From Rhynchospora pubera (taxonomy: Eukaryota > Streptophyta > Magnoliopsida > Poales > Cyperaceae): a stretch of 64,000 nt of DNA. Positions 34,861-47,601 of this stretch are shown here, piece after piece. The DNA lies in contig CM051460.1 of NCBI GenBank assembly GCA_028095005.1, forward strand, positions 288,502,653 to 288,566,652, given 5' to 3'. The stretch's first letter is position 1; each line of letters starts with the position of its first letter. The position numbers were made by a program, and so were the translations under genes. The notes under the pieces were generated by a model. It had not been told where the DNA came from, did not search any database, and saw only the letters and a program-made list of their open reading frames with translations.

Positions 34861-36226
34861 TCTCTAATTCCTCTCTCTCTCTCCCTCCCTCCCTCCCACT
34901 CACTGAGGCTTTGCCTTCCGGTCTAAGTATAGGGAGTTCAAAGGAGCAGGAAGTTCATGTCTTCAATTTCAACTTGTATGAAGAAAGATGATGATACAGA
35001 ACAGAACAAGAGGTAGTCAATATATAGAGAATTAATGGTCAATAGCCTGAAGTAAATCTGTGCGACGTGCATGTCACAAAAGTTGTAATGGCGTCACTTG
35101 TGATTCGCTGGAAATGAAAAGTCGATAAATTCTTTTATTCTTAAAGACCGGTCATTAACTACATTTGAGTCATGCATATTGTAGTTGCTCTCTACTAATA
35201 GGTAGGGAATATGTAATATGACTCTATTCACGAATATATGATGTGTGTTTGAATACACTGGAATAGAGAATAGAGCATTTATTTGTTATTCAAACACAGC
35301 CAATACATGACATGTTGGATGCAACAGGAACTATTTGGTGCATTGTTTGACAATAACTACACAAAAACCATACGCTGACGTATCATCTTGCTTTTCGGCT
35401 GTCGCACGATTTAGAAAGAAAAAAATCACTTCTTTCTCACTAAACAATACTGACAATGAAGCTCATTATATAGGAGCAAGTCCATTTGAGAAAAAGTTGC
35501 GGAATGCTCGTGCCTTTTCTTTTCGTTAGTTCGCTATTGTATTCATAGTTTAGAGATTTTTTTTTAAAAAAACAAATTCTACTTTTATTTTCATTCAATT
35601 TACACTTAGCTCCTTGGTTTCCACGTACGTCAACTTAAAATTAAAATTTTGCATAGATAATTAACTAGTCAGTAGTAAGTCAAAATTAGCCAACTTTTAT
35701 GGACCCGTTGCTGTAATAGTAACGTTATAAAAGATGTACTACAAACTTTCTAAGCAGTGATTTGAATTTTTAATATGAACATTGTGGTATAATATTTCCA
35801 TCAACTAGACTCGTTTAAATTGTGACACGACCACCACAATGTGAATCCAATGCCAATGAGAAGCAACCTATCCAATGGTATTTATCAGCCAAAAAGCTAC
35901 AAAACACAATTCTTAGAGGTAATGTCACAAGCACAATCACATCCTAATTAGTTAGTGTTCAATTAACGGAGAACGATTTCTGTTAAATGAGCTACGATTT
36001 GGACTGCCCAACAATGAATTTGGTTCTAGGGAAAGGAATAAGCAATCACTTACCTAGGAGAACCAAAAAAAAAAAAAAAAACAAGAAGAAAAAGAAAAAG
36101 AGGAAAAAATTTGAAGGTATCACAAATTCAGATAAAATCCTAATTTCTCAGCCTAGTATCTTTTTTTTCCCTATGTACCAAATGTGCAGGGTTTACCCAA
36201 TCTAGTACTATACAGAACCTGCTATA
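34861..36226. other. ProT upstream region; intergenic
   Basis: A (CTCC)n-rich tract directly precedes the start codon (34866-34900). The rest is AT-rich with no credible gene. A poly-A/AAG tract lies at 36066-36110. Confidence 0.5.
35021..35027 (-). promoter_or_regulatory. Possible TATA box of the ProT-like gene
   Basis: On the minus strand CTATATA lies about 160 bp upstream of the start codon, a plausible core promoter for a short 5' UTR. This rests on motif and distance only. Confidence 0.4.
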
Positions 36227-36614
36227 TCAGGTCTTGCTTGCTTTACGCACGGTCTCGACATAGTAATAAAGCCTCCACAAGGTCGCAGTATCCTAATATG
36301 TACCAACATGAATATGAACAAGAGAAACCATTACAGTAAGGATGTGCAACAAAATGTTTATTTGAGATTATGTCCTAATATGCACCCACATGTAAAAGAT
36401 GAGCCTAAGACAACATGGCTCCAGATCTAACAATACATGACCTAGACTATCCAAACCTCCAGCAGGTCAGAAATCACAATCAGAGTTGTGTACAGCGAAA
36501 TCTTACAGGCTTAAATCAGACCTGATGCAATATATTGATAAACCAAGACACAACCAGATCACAACTAATACTGCCAAAACCAAACACAATGTGGTCTCAA
36601 CTGACCAACCAGAC

Positions 36615-36650
<36 letters not shown>

Positions 36651-39600
36651 CCTGTTTGTCCAGGTTGATGAAGACACAGTCTGAATTCTGCCTGGAGAAA
36701 GGATTTCGCATCTGGAAAATCTCAATCAAACGATCATAAGCCTTCTCAGGAAGATTCTGTATCCTACTGCCAAGCAGCTGCTTCTCAGCACTCGTCATTG
36801 TCCTGCATTGTATTTATTCATTTTATGCTAATTAAATACTGCTTCTCAGGAAGATTTTGCAGTTGGCCAGTGACCAATCACCTTCAGTAAAATAATTAAT
36901 ACTCATCTAGAACTGGCCTTTCACAAAGCCCAAATAACCATAAATAACAATTACAAATAACTGATCCCGATCAGCTTGTGATCTTATTGATTTACTTAAC
37001 ATGCTCCCACATGCCTAGTTCCTTCCTCTAAAACTTTATTTTTAGTGTTAACTGACTTGAGAGCTATGTTACCCAGATACGTAAATTTTGGGCCATATCC
37101 CGTATCGAATACGTATTCGATACGAGGTACAGGTGCGATACGCACCAGATAAGCCACGTACGAATCCTATTATTTTAATGAGTTTGAATCCTTGATACGG
37201 CTGGGATAGGTTTTTGAATATTAGAAATTCAAACATACTTAAGTTTTGATAGGAACGTCCATTTGGGACGCATGACCACAATCTGAAAAGCTCGCGACGA
37301 GATCCACAATCTGGAAAGCTCGCGACGAGATCCACAGGGTTTACCGGGGTTTACTTTGTAACGATCATTTTCAGGGCTCCGAAATCCACTTCGAAAGTTC
37401 TCGAAACGTAAAAATTACATAAAAACTATTATAATTAGTTTTTAATTGTACAAATTATTTACTACACAAGCTAGTTACAAATTACGAAAATATATATACT
37501 TTAATAAAATATATAAATTAGTTTTTTAAATTACAAAAATATATTATTTTAATTATTTTATATATACTACCGTATCCTAATTCTTTGAAAAATGACGTAT
37601 CCCCGCACCTGCACCGTATCCGATACGATACCCGCACCCAACATAGCTTAACAGCAATATGGAGTTTGAATGAAAATAAAAACAATTGTATGTATAGCAA
37701 AATAAGACTGATATTTGGATAACTTTTCTAGATGTTCTATTAGGTCAGCATAGACAAGAAAAAAAAAATGAAATACGAGGCTAATGGTGACAGAACATAC
37801 CGACAATTAAGTACTACTTCATTTAGAAACTCTTCAACACCTTCCTCCATCTTGCAAAGCTTCCAAAAATAAAATGAAAAAAACACATGAGCATTTGATT
37901 GTATTGAATGCAATAGTATACATAGGTTTGCAATGGATCCACGCTGGCAAGAAATTAGGAAATGAACCACTCTTGTTCCAGTAGTGGAAAAAAGAAATAA
38001 AAAACCAAAATCCATAAATGATAGGAAATGTTAACAATAGTCTGTGCAGTTAATTAACCTTTAGTATTGTTAGATTACATCTAAAGAAGGGATTTATGAT
38101 AGTTATTAAAGTCTAAAGTCTAAGTCTTTTATCCCAATCAAGTTGGGGTAGGCTAGAAATGACACCTCGATCCGGGTCATTTCTTGTATATATGGCTGAG
38201 TTTTTACGCTGGCTTACCAAGCCTATCGCAAGCATGCGGGCTTGAACCCAGAACCTCTTAGAAGAGATCCAAGTGCTCTTACCAACTGAGCTACTAGACC
38301 ACATGCTGGTAATCTTAAACAAAATATCACAAAGCACCATCAGGGACTGTATATTGAACTATCATGTATCACTAATTTGAAAAATTTAACATTTATCATT
38401 GAATGAAGAATGCAAAATTTTCATAAGAATATTATTGCCAATGTTTTGTATATATATATATAGAGAGAAGAGAAGGGCTAATGTGCCATTGATAGCATAG
38501 AGGGTCTCGTGCCATCAAGTCATTTTTCGAGATCTAAAATTCAAATGGTCAATCCGAACCGTTCAAGTTATTCTCAATATTGAAATATCCTTGGAGATCA
38601 AATTTTATACTTTTTTGAAATTTTTTGTTATTTATAATGATATTTTAAAAACATTATGACTAGAGTATTTCATGCCCTCCAATTTGAAAATATCATAATA
38701 GATAACAAAAAATTTTGAAAAAAAATGTGAAATTTGGTCTTCAAGAATATTTCAATATTGTGATCAACTTGAACGGTTTGGATATAGAGAATGGCTAACG
38801 CACCATCGATTTTCTATCGACTCATTTTTCGAAATCCAAAATTCAAATGGTCGATCCAAACCGTTCAAGTTGTTCACGATATTGAAATACCCTTGAATAC
38901 CAAATTTTACATATTTTTGCTATATATTATGATATTTTCAGAAACACTACAATTAGAATATTTTAGTTAACTTGTTATGACCCATTTTTAGTCACTACAC
39001 TCCCAATTATCCATTTCTGATTATTGAACTTTGATATTTATCCAAATTTAGTCACTCAATCAACTTGTCCATCCAAATAGTAATAGAAGGTGGCAAGTAA
39101 ACTTTGTATCTTTTAACAAGAAAATTGATACAACAACTAAGTCTTTTTTCCCAAACAAGTTAGGGTAGACTAGAAAGAAACCCAAAAAGATAACACATTC
39201 AAGAAAAAAAAACCCCCTCTAATAATAGTAGTAATAGTAGAAACCTAGACCTCTACTGTGACCTAATAGAACGACCTACAAACCTATGGCATCGCTCCTA
39301 CCCCTAAGTTCCTACGTCATGGCTCCGGTACATGAATTGCTAACTTCCAAGCGCTCCTATCAATCACCAACTTCTTGGAGACGTTCCATTCTTTAAGGTC
39401 TCTTTTCACCGCTTCTTCTCATGTCATTCTCGGTCTCCCTCTCCCCCTCCGTGTGTTTTCGAAATGATTAAGAATTCCGCTACGTACCGGTGCCTCTGGA
39501 GGTCTGCGTTGGATATGTTCAAACCATCTGAAACAATGTTGGGTCAGCTTCTCTATCGGTGCGACCCCAACCATATTCCGTATGTCATCATTTTTAATCC

Positions 39601-42600
39601 TATCTTTCCTCGTGTGACCGCAGATCCACCGCAACATACGCATCTCAGCTACACTCATCTTCTGGACATATCGTCTTTTAGTAGCCCAACATCCTGCGCC
39701 ATACAACATCGCAGGTCTAATCGCTATCCTGTAAAATTTGCCTTTTAGCTTCTACGGGACTTTCTTATCGCATAGGACGCCTGATACTTGCTACCATTTC
39801 ACCCACCCCGATCTTATCCTGTGACTGACATCTTCATCTATCGCGCCATCGCTCTGCAGCATCGACCCTAAATATCGAAAGGTGTCCTTCATAGGTACTA
39901 CCTGACCGTCTAAACTAAACTCACACCCCATATACTCCGTCTTAGTTCTACTAAGCCTAAACCCTTTGGACTCTAGAGTTTGTCTCCACAACTCCAATTT
40001 TCTATCGACCCCCGTCCTACTCTCATCGACTAACACCTCATCGTCGGCAAAGAGCATACACCAAGGAATCTCTCCCTGTATATCTTTCCTGATCTCATCC
40101 ATCACTAAGGCAAAAATATACAGACTCAAAGCTGATCCCTGATGTAGTCCTATTTTAATAGGAAAGTCACTAATCACACTATTACATGTCATGATGCAAG
40201 TAACAGCACCATCATACATGTCTTGGATAAGAGTAACATACTTCGTGGGGACTTTCTTCTTTTCTAGTGCCCACCACATAACTTTCCTTGGCACTTTGTC
40301 GTATGTTTTCTCCAAATCAATGAAAACCATATGAAGATGGCCTCCATGGTCGACCTCCCAGGCATAAAACCAAATTGGTTTTTTGAAACATTTGTCCGTC
40401 TCAAGCGATGCTCTATCACTCTCTCCCGAAGCTTCATTGTATGACTCATAAAATTAATCCCTCTATAGTTTGTACAGCTTTGAGCATCCCCTTTATTCTT
40501 GAAGATTGGTACTAGGATTGACAAAAATTGGATAAATATGAAAGTTTAGTGGCTAAAAAAGATAATTTTAAGTTCTGAACTGAATTTCATGCCAAGTTCA
40601 ATGACCTTCGACAAAATTGATCCAAAATACTGGAAAGTGTACAAGAAGACCAAATTCCCTTCGAAGTTTGGTATAATAATTAAAAAGATTCATTCATTTA
40701 AGTACAAGTAAAAATCTACAAAATGTTCAGAAGTATCGTCTTAATAGTAATAAAAACTTAACAATATGTGAAGGTGTCAAGGTGGCAAAATTTGACCTGA
40801 TCCAAGAAAGCAGCCCAATTGGACCAGAATTCATTTGAAGAACTGGCCTGAACCCAAACCTGATTTGACCTGACCCAAGATCTAAATATGATATGGAACT
40901 AAAAAACCTAAATTCCGATCTCATAACCTGACAATTTTCTGAAGCTAAACTGACCTCCCAAATCCGACCCAACCAGCACAGAGGTGGCAAAACTAATTTA
41001 GCTTCAAGATCCCGCGGGACCCGAATTATGCAGAAAGTTTGAACTGAACAAACCTAACCCGAGACATGAATATGACTCAAAACTAGACGGTCTCAAATTC
41101 ACCCAGCATAACCTGACAATTCTTCAAAGTCAACATAACCCAACCAACCTAACTGTCACGTCTAACAATTTGCATTTAAATTATAAAAGTAGCTTAACAG
41201 TCATAACAAAAGAATATTGATTCACTTAATAATATACATCTATGTTAAGAATTCTTATGCAGCTTATAAGTTAATTATACAAGTAAAACAAGCATAATAA
41301 TTCTCTACGTGTAATAAGTTAGGACGGCATTTCTAACCCTATGCCTAATTAACTTAATACCATGCTTGGGAACATAAGTAGAGACTAAGGGACTCATAGC
41401 ACACTCACGCCCTGAAAAAACTTAGCAAGGGGTAGTACCTTATGTAATAAATCAGCTGAGTATTTGTCAGTAGATTCTTCATGTACCCCATTGGCATCTG
41501 CTGACTGGAGGCCTGTGTGTACCTGTCAGAAATCAAGAATTTCAAATGTGTTACAATCTCCGATTTTAATACTATAATGGACAGGTATCACTAAATGGGT
41601 AGCAGTAACACCACAAAAACTATCTTCTTGTGTTGAGATGGGGTCTATGCTCGGAGAAGGAGAGTTGCAACACAAACTTGATGCTTGGCTTTTCAGACAA
41701 AATTGTCTCATGTACGGATGTCTCCAAATCTACCACCTACACTGACACAGAAGAACTTGCAAACCACCACCATATCAAGAATGCAATACCTAAAGAACAA
41801 CCAACAACTGAACTTCTGCACTGACCTCAGATTGGTACAGTATCGGCACAGGAAGACAAAAACTCACTCAAAATGTTGAACTTCACCCAACAACAATAAC
41901 AAAGCCTGTAGTCCCAAACAAGTTGGGGTATGGTAGAAATGAAACCCAACCAAACAACCAGAACTTAAAAGTAGATAGTAATACGATTGGGTTCCATTTC
42001 CATGAAAAATGGCTTGCACTTTACGTTGGCTCGCTGCACCTATCACAACCCTCTCTTTCCTGGCATCGAAAAGACTATGTAGAAAACTTCACCCAAATTC
42101 ATACTAGTAGTCGACAACCTTCACTTATGCAAATATGCTTGATGAAGCCTAAGTTGTGCAATCGCCTAATAGAATACCTTGTTTAATACAGTCCCCCATA
42201 GGGCCCTAACAAGGCCTGAATAGTGTAAACCACTAACAAGAGATAAAATAAGAACGATGAAACTAAAAATTAACAAAGCAATACAGAAGTATAACTGGAA
42301 AAGAAAACAACGATATCAGATCCAATTCTACAGGCCAGCATTGCAACCCTGACCTGTTCATCAAGCTCTGAGTTGCAGAAGTCATTGTCACTTTGGGAGA
42401 AATTAGAACCAATAGGCATCTTTCTCTTTCTTCCTATAAAAGGTTCTGGAGTGGAACCCTCGTTAAACTTGCCAGAAAAGCATGACTGTCCCAAATTCGA
42501 TTCAGCCTCAAGCTTGGCTATTATCTTTCCAAGAAGCTGCATTCAATTTTAATAGAATTATCACTCATCTTCGATAATGATCAAGAGATCTAATATCATT

Positions 42601-43398
42601 AAAATTATCTAATCTAAAAGGAAAAAGATCACAGACTACTATTTATTTCAAATAATAATCAACATCCGCACTATTTAATATGATAACAAAGTTGATCTCA
42701 ATAAAAGTAGCCTTAGTAGAGAATCCAAAAATAATCGAAAAGATTACTTAACACATAAAACCAAATAGCTCCTTGTCCAGTCATGTGCATATTACCTGCA
42801 ATTCATATATTAGGATGTTTTGAAATGTGGTGAATAAGAATTGAATAGCTTATTTTAGAACAAAGGTGATGAATAAGGAATGGTGAAAATTGCTTATTCA
42901 TAAATTAAGAGATGTTGTTTGGGTGGTTAGTTAAGAATAAACAATGAAAAAAATATAAAATAATGTTTTATTGTTGGATGGTTAGCTAGTTCCAATCTAG
43001 TTCCAACATTTTGTAGGAACAAGCATAAGGACTCGAATAAGCTATTCGGCGTGTTCTAAAATGTGTTTGGCAACCCCAAGAATTAGCAATTCCGAATAAG
43101 ACCTTATTCCAAGGGTTCAAAACAGGTAGTAACAAGGGTTCCAAACATCCTTCCAAACAGGTCACGTAAGTACCTCATCAGCCTCTTTGTTAAGAGCATC
43201 AGCAGCCTCATGAAGAACACTCATCAACTTGGACTTTGCATAATAAGAAAGGCCTCCACCAAGACTCTTGCAAAACAATTGGACTGGCTGCGAGGAAGGG
43301 GACCGCTCTTCAATTTCTGAAATTTGCATCCGAAAGAGATGTCTGTAGTAGCCGATAAAATCAGGTCCATCCTTATTATTAGATAGATCATTTGACAT
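36227..43398 (-). CDS. Small NET-domain (BET extraterminal) protein without bromodomain
   Basis: Six exons in transcript order: 43398-43174, 42536-42354, 41522-41439, 37850-37801, 36802-36652, 36292-36227. All phases fit, giving about 252 residues. The N-terminal part (GPDFIGYYRHLF, then FCKSLGGGLSYYAKSKLMSVLHEAADAL) matches the conserved start of a plant family of nuclear NET proteins. The C-terminal part is the extraterminal domain: MTSAEKQLLGSRIQNLPE, DRLIEIFQMRNP, then TLWRLYYYVE. NET domains bind short basic peptides of chromatin regulators, so a nuclear adaptor role is inferred. A GRKRK stretch in exon 2 could be a nuclear localisation signal. The last exon was found by frame and the TLWRLYYYVE motif; it is too short to stand out as an ORF. 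Intron 3 (3.6 kb) is full of retroelements. Confidence 0.8.
36622..36651. repeat. (TG)n(AG)n microsatellite at the exon 5 donor
   Basis: Alternating GT then GA dinucleotides directly abut the donor of exon 5. On the transcript strand the intron begins GTCTCTCTCTCTC, an unusually pyrimidine-rich donor context. Confidence 0.85.
37064..37647. mobile_element. Non-autonomous DNA transposon with AGCTATGTT ends
   Basis: The left end AGCTATGTTACCC and right end (inverted) AGCTATGTTGGGT frame about 580 bp. The subterminal regions are rich in CGATACG and GTATCC motifs in opposite orientation. No coding capacity. Target duplications are not clear. Confidence 0.6.
38107..38301 (-). mobile_element. tRNA-derived SINE
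   Basis: On the minus strand an A box (GTAGCTCAGTTGGTAAGAGC, 38276-38295) and a B box (GGGTTCAAGCC, 38239-38249) are spaced as in a tRNA promoter. A non-tRNA body follows, and then a 3' tail with CTAGCCTACCCCAACTTG that resembles the 3' tail of the RTE LINE 1 kb away. The length of about 195 bp fits plant Au-like SINEs. It lies in intron 3 of the NET-domain gene. Confidence 0.8.
38459..38940. mobile_element. Fold-back MITE, partly reiterated
   Basis: The left arm (CTAATGTGCCAT, TCATTTTTCGAGATC, CCGTTCAAG) is repeated inverted at about 38700-38800. A further left arm follows in direct orientation (38790-38930, CTAACGCACCATCG). The left border abuts a TATATATATAGAGAG tract, as in the fold-back elements at 51610 and 52068. 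Confidence 0.65.
39129..40524 (-). mobile_element. RTE-type LINE, 5'-truncated and frameshifted
   Basis: Three frames on the minus strand (40524-40264, 40330-39791, 39709-39419) together form the C-terminal two thirds of an RTE reverse transcriptase. Visible motifs are NYRGI, FGFMPGRST, FIDLEKTYDKVPR, LHQGSALS and LFADDEVL, then the RTE C-terminus (YGAGCWATK, EMRMLRWICG, GRGRPRMT). The 3' tail (about 39129-39175) carries the CTACCCTAACTTGTTTGGG block and TTGTTG end. Frame breaks and an in-frame stop show it is dead. Confidence 0.88.
40777..41165. repeat. Degenerate GGTGGCAAAA repeat (possible hAT derivative)
   Basis: GGTGGCAAAA occurs at about 40780 and 40983. Each is followed by sequence rich in GACCTGA, ACCCGA and ACCCAA motifs, a texture common in old hAT-like non-autonomous elements. 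No clean ends were found. Confidence 0.35.
41887..42060 (-). mobile_element. SINE/RTE 3' tail copy
   Basis: On the minus strand it ends with TACCCCAACTTGTTTGGGAC and a TTGTTATTGTTGTTG tail, the same 3' block as the LINE at 39129 and the SINE at 38107. The body (AAATGGAACCCAATCG region) is not coding. No clear A and B boxes were seen. Confidence 0.6.
42813..43150. mobile_element. Tourist-like MITE in the NET gene intron 1
   Basis: The ends GGATGTTTTGAAA and TTCCAAACATCC are inverted. The interior carries AATAAGC and GAATAAG units. A TTA precedes the left end, but the right flank is TTC, so the target duplication is imperfect. It ends about 24 bp from the donor of exon 1. Confidence 0.65.
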
Positions 43399-43477
43399 CT
43401 CTCGGATTTTTTATCCTGCACTACGAAAAAGAACATCTTAGGCGAAATCATCTCCCATAGAAATTAAATTATTTGTG
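43399..43477 (-). promoter_or_regulatory. Probable 5' UTR acceptor of the NET-domain gene
   Basis: On the minus strand a pyrimidine-rich tract and AG (TTTTTCGTAGTGCAG) precede the start codon by about 17 bp. This suits the acceptor of a 5' UTR intron whose donor would be at 47602. Confidence 0.5.
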
Positions 43478-43745
43478 GGTGTGTTTGATTGTATAAGAAT
43501 AAGGAATAGAAAATAAGGTATGTGACGTTAAGTCACAACAAAACAAGGTGTAACTCGAGGAATAAGGCATACTGTGTTTCGTAAATTCATGAACTAGAAA
43601 CAAGAACTAGAACAAGCCTTGTTATACTTCTTGTTCTAGTTCCATGGATTTGTGAGAACTAGGAACAAGGGCTTCTTGTCTTGTTTGGATTTGTTGGGAC
43701 AAGAAACAAGGGCTTGTTCCTTGTTCATGGAGAATCCAAACACGC
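43478..43745. mobile_element. Fold-back MITE with GTGTGTTTG ends
   Basis: The ends GTGTGTTTGATT and AATCCAAACACGC are inverted. The interior repeats ACAAG, AACAAGG and CTTGTTC in both orientations and can fold on itself. It resembles the material near 2755-2905. Confidence 0.6.
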
Positions 43746-44916
43746 ATATATCCTACACCATATTTTTTTGGATGTACCTAGATGCACCTAAAACAAAAAC
43801 AAGGAACACGAACAAGAACAAATTATTCTATAGTTGGTTTGGTCCTCAACAAATTGTTTCGAGAAGAACAAGCATCGTTCCTTGTTCTAAAAGACAAATA
43901 GTTGATATTAGCTAGTGTTGTTGTTAGCATCGCCTACTAGACGTGAGCACTAAGTGTCGAACCATCAAGTTCAAAACATAACCTAAGTTTATCCTAACTT
44001 AAGTTAATATTTACGATTTACCAGGGTCAACATTGATCCTTGTTATATAAATTGATTGATAAATTTTTAATATTTTTATTATAACTTCCATATATAGATT
44101 CAAATTGAAGAATTTCAAAATCGCTCAAAAATAAGCTACAATTTTTCATATTTTGAGCTTTTACAAATTCTATAATTATCAAGGTGAAACCACCATTCAA
44201 AAAATGATGTCATTAGTTGTTCGCTGTTAGGTTGACTTTTACTACTCAACAAATGATATATCGTAGAACGTGACAAATACTAGAACACTATCACTATTAG
44301 CTATAACATATTGTAGCTCACCATTTGTACAATGCAAATCAAGCAATAAATGGCTCAAGATTTACTTTGCATATTTGTAATAAACTAAAATAGAATTCTA
44401 GTACAATTTGAGTACAACTAGAAATCGCTGTTGCAAATGAAAACAGATGATGTAGGTAATAGTAAAAGAAAAACGAAAATAATCACCTTTATGTAGTTTG
44501 TTGCCTTCTGCTTCTATTTTATTTTAAAGGCATAATTTCTTACATAAAATCTATTTATTCCTTGTATTGTAAGAATGCATGATTACATTGATTTTCTCAT
44601 TATGGTTCTTCACTTAAAGTTTGTGTTACTTTTGTACTTGTGTTTACTTGTTGTTTCTCATGTTCTTCGTTGCTTCATAAATTGATGGTTTAAGAATCGA
44701 CAAATGACTATGTTTATTTGTGTGGCATAAATTGAATGTAAAGAAGGCACAACCATTGAAATAATGACAAGGCAAAGTACCTTCAATGGCCAAAATTTTA
44801 GCTATCAAAAGATGAATTTATTTTATGATAGAGAATTAAGACACGCTACTTTATAAAGCACCAAAAGATATGACAAAAGAAGAGTGGAAGAAGATGGATG
44901 GTGAGCACTTAGCATA
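43746..44916. other. Non-coding, within the proposed 5' UTR intron
   Basis: AT-rich sequence without recognisable exons. The first 150 bp continues the AACAAG-rich texture of the neighbouring MITE. Confidence 0.45.
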
Positions 44917-45106
44917 GTACAACTCACACTATTAATGAGCGTTGTGAGTTACATCATGAAAGAGACTACAATGCATCGTACAACTCACACTATTAATGAG
45001 CATTGTGAGTTATGTCATGAAGGAGACTACAACGAAAAGTACAATATTCATTATTTTAGCATTCACACTTAATGAGTGTGCAAGTCATGTCATGAAAAAA
45101 CCACAA
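44917..45106. repeat. About 61-bp tandem repeat, three units
   Basis: GTACAACTCACACTATTAAT then GAGCGTTGTGAGTTA and CATGAAAGAGACTACAA recurs with a period of about 61 bp (starts near 44917, 44978 and 45039). The third unit is diverged. Confidence 0.75.
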
Positions 45107-45147
45107 CGAAAGGTGTGATAGATAGATCAACGAGTCTATAAAAGAAA

Positions 45148-45372
45148 TTGTCAACAAGCAACCAACACCATCTCCTACAACGATTATTAGATTTCAAAAT
45201 AATGGAAAGATATTTCAACTTCAAGATGGTTCAAGGCTCGTCAATTGCAAAGCACATAGGCAAATTTGTTCACGTCATCAATCAATTAAATGTGGTCGAT
45301 TTTGAGCTAGATGAAAAGTTGAAAGTCACATCCTTTTGGTGCCTCTACCTAATAGTTAGCCCACGGCAATAG
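45148..45372 (+). pseudogene. Relic of a Ty1/copia gag (UBN2-type) domain
   Basis: About 65 residues (FKMVQGSSIAKHIGKFVHVI, NQLN, LDEKLKV) recall the gag domain of copia elements. No zinc knuckle, protease or RT follows in frame, and no LTR is visible. A decayed fragment. Confidence 0.5.
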
Positions 45373-47601
45373 AGTTGTTGAGAGGGCATGAGAATTAGAC
45401 AATGTTCGAACAGCTCATTAGTGAGGAAATTTATTGAAAAATGCATTGTGAGAAAGATAGTATATTGTATTGAAAAGGCTCGCGAGAGTTGAGTATTGAC
45501 AACACAAGAGAAAAGCCAAGATTCAATGGAAGGCGTAAAAATTTAACGAATTGAAAGTATGGTCGGAAAAGCACAAGGCAACGATCAAGAACGTAGATAA
45601 GACAACCTTGAATTATAAGTATTTTGAAATTTTATTAGATTTTTTTATTTTAGATTTGAGCGCTTCATTTCATTTTACCTTATGTAAACAATTTATACAC
45701 AATTTTGTGTATTGGAACACGAACACAAGTAATGTTCAATAACTTACGTCATCTTACTTCGATTTGACTTGAATCAGATCTTGATAATATATTATAAGGT
45801 ATGTTCATAAGGCTATGCTCCAATCACCAGTAAGTTTAGAGCTTAAGAGGTTTAAAGTTTAGGATTTAGTGTTCTAAGGTTTAAGGTTTTAGTTCATGAT
45901 AGTCCAATATGGTTAGATGGACTGCAAATTAATTTAGCATTATTCTGTTTGAAATGATCTTGGATCAATTTAGATTTAGTTATGTTATACTTATTACATT
46001 ATGAAATCAAGGCAAATTTCAATTAGAAATTAATTGGACATATCATTTGAATCAAGTTGCCACCTTTACCCAAATATAAAATATATCTAGGTTTCAAAAG
46101 AACTATAGCACACTTCCTTTTTAAACAAAAGACAAAATAATCTACTTGTAAGGATAAAGTGTGGCTGTTGGCGAGACTATAGACTATAGAGGTAAATTTT
46201 AGTGAGAAAAAGGCTTATCATACTTCTAAATTAAATTGTTTGAAGGTAAAAAAAAAAGTGATATAAAAGGACAAGACTAACAACGACCAGGTAAATAATT
46301 ATAAAAGAATAATTTGATAATAAAAAGAAATAAAACAAATCATAAAATAATTAACTTTGCCCTTGGAAAAGAAAAATCAATTGAGAGCAAACAAAATACA
46401 AAATATAGGGGATTAATAGTTACAAAGCTCGAAATTCATTATTCAATACATATGAAAGTTTCTCAATTATTCTTACTAGATTAACCATTATTTATTTTTT
46501 TCCAAAATTAAATCATCATATATGAGCCTCTAATTTAACTAACTACAATTTATTTTTTAACGACAACGCTTGAGTTTTGTAAAGTTTTCAATTTTAGATT
46601 TTCATTATTAAGCTATCCACATATCTATTGTAATGAGATATCGAGGTGAAATGTTATAAGAAAAAAAAAAAAAGATTTAAGGCACATCTCAATTGCATTA
46701 GCAAATTTAGGCTTCCTCATGAAATTTCTGCTCTTTAAATTGAATCATGAATGAATCTCAATTTACATAAACTAAAATGCTAGCTATTTAATAATAATGC
46801 ATTAAACATTTCTTTTCAAATTCATGCATAGAATACAATTGAAACTATAGGAGAAAAGATTAAATAAAGGTAAATTTAGTATAATTGAGAAAAAGTCTCT
46901 CTACAATAACAATGTCAATGCATGTTGGCCCTCAAAATTACTCTCTAAAATATACAAAAGGCTTAGTTGTTGTTGTTGATGATCTATTTATTTTCTTTTA
47001 ATACAAAAAATTTATAATAAACCAATTAATTTTTTAAAACCTAATTTTTGTACTAACATGTAACTAATCAAACATCCACTACACCTATACTTCTAAAAAT
47101 AATTATTTTATAGATTTATCAAACACAATGTACTAATGATTGAAATCTTTACTTCTTTCTAACTTGAAAATCAACAAAAGGAAAAAAATATATCATCAAA
47201 AACTAAAACATGAAGAATAAACAAATATATTTAAGCAAAATAATAACAACACCACTATATCAAAGTATCATCATCGCAAAAATAATACATAAATTCAATC
47301 AAAAAAAGAAATCATTGAGTTCTATCTCAATAATCCATTGTGTCTAACTTGCAAAATCAAACCTCTCATACAGTCATACTATTTATAATAAAATTTACTT
47401 CTAGAACCACAAACTCCAAAAAAAAACTAGATCTATATCAAAAATCTAGATCCACTAAAAAACTAACGAGATTAGTATGAAATCAAAACGTTACCCTATC
47501 CTTATCTAACAAATCAAGGAAAATGAATCAATAAATCAACAGGCCAAGTCACAAATTGAGGAGGCACAAAGATTTCAAAAAAAAAAAAAAATTGAACTTA
47601 C
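45373..47601. other. AT-rich non-coding stretch
   Basis: No exon or intact transposon recognised. It consists largely of A/T-rich sequence with poly-A runs. Confidence 0.45.

Noticed and set aside
38276..38295. tRNA gene suggested by A and B boxes near 38239-38295 (minus)
   Set aside because: No acceptor stem or full cloverleaf; the boxes are followed by a SINE body and a LINE-like 3' tail.
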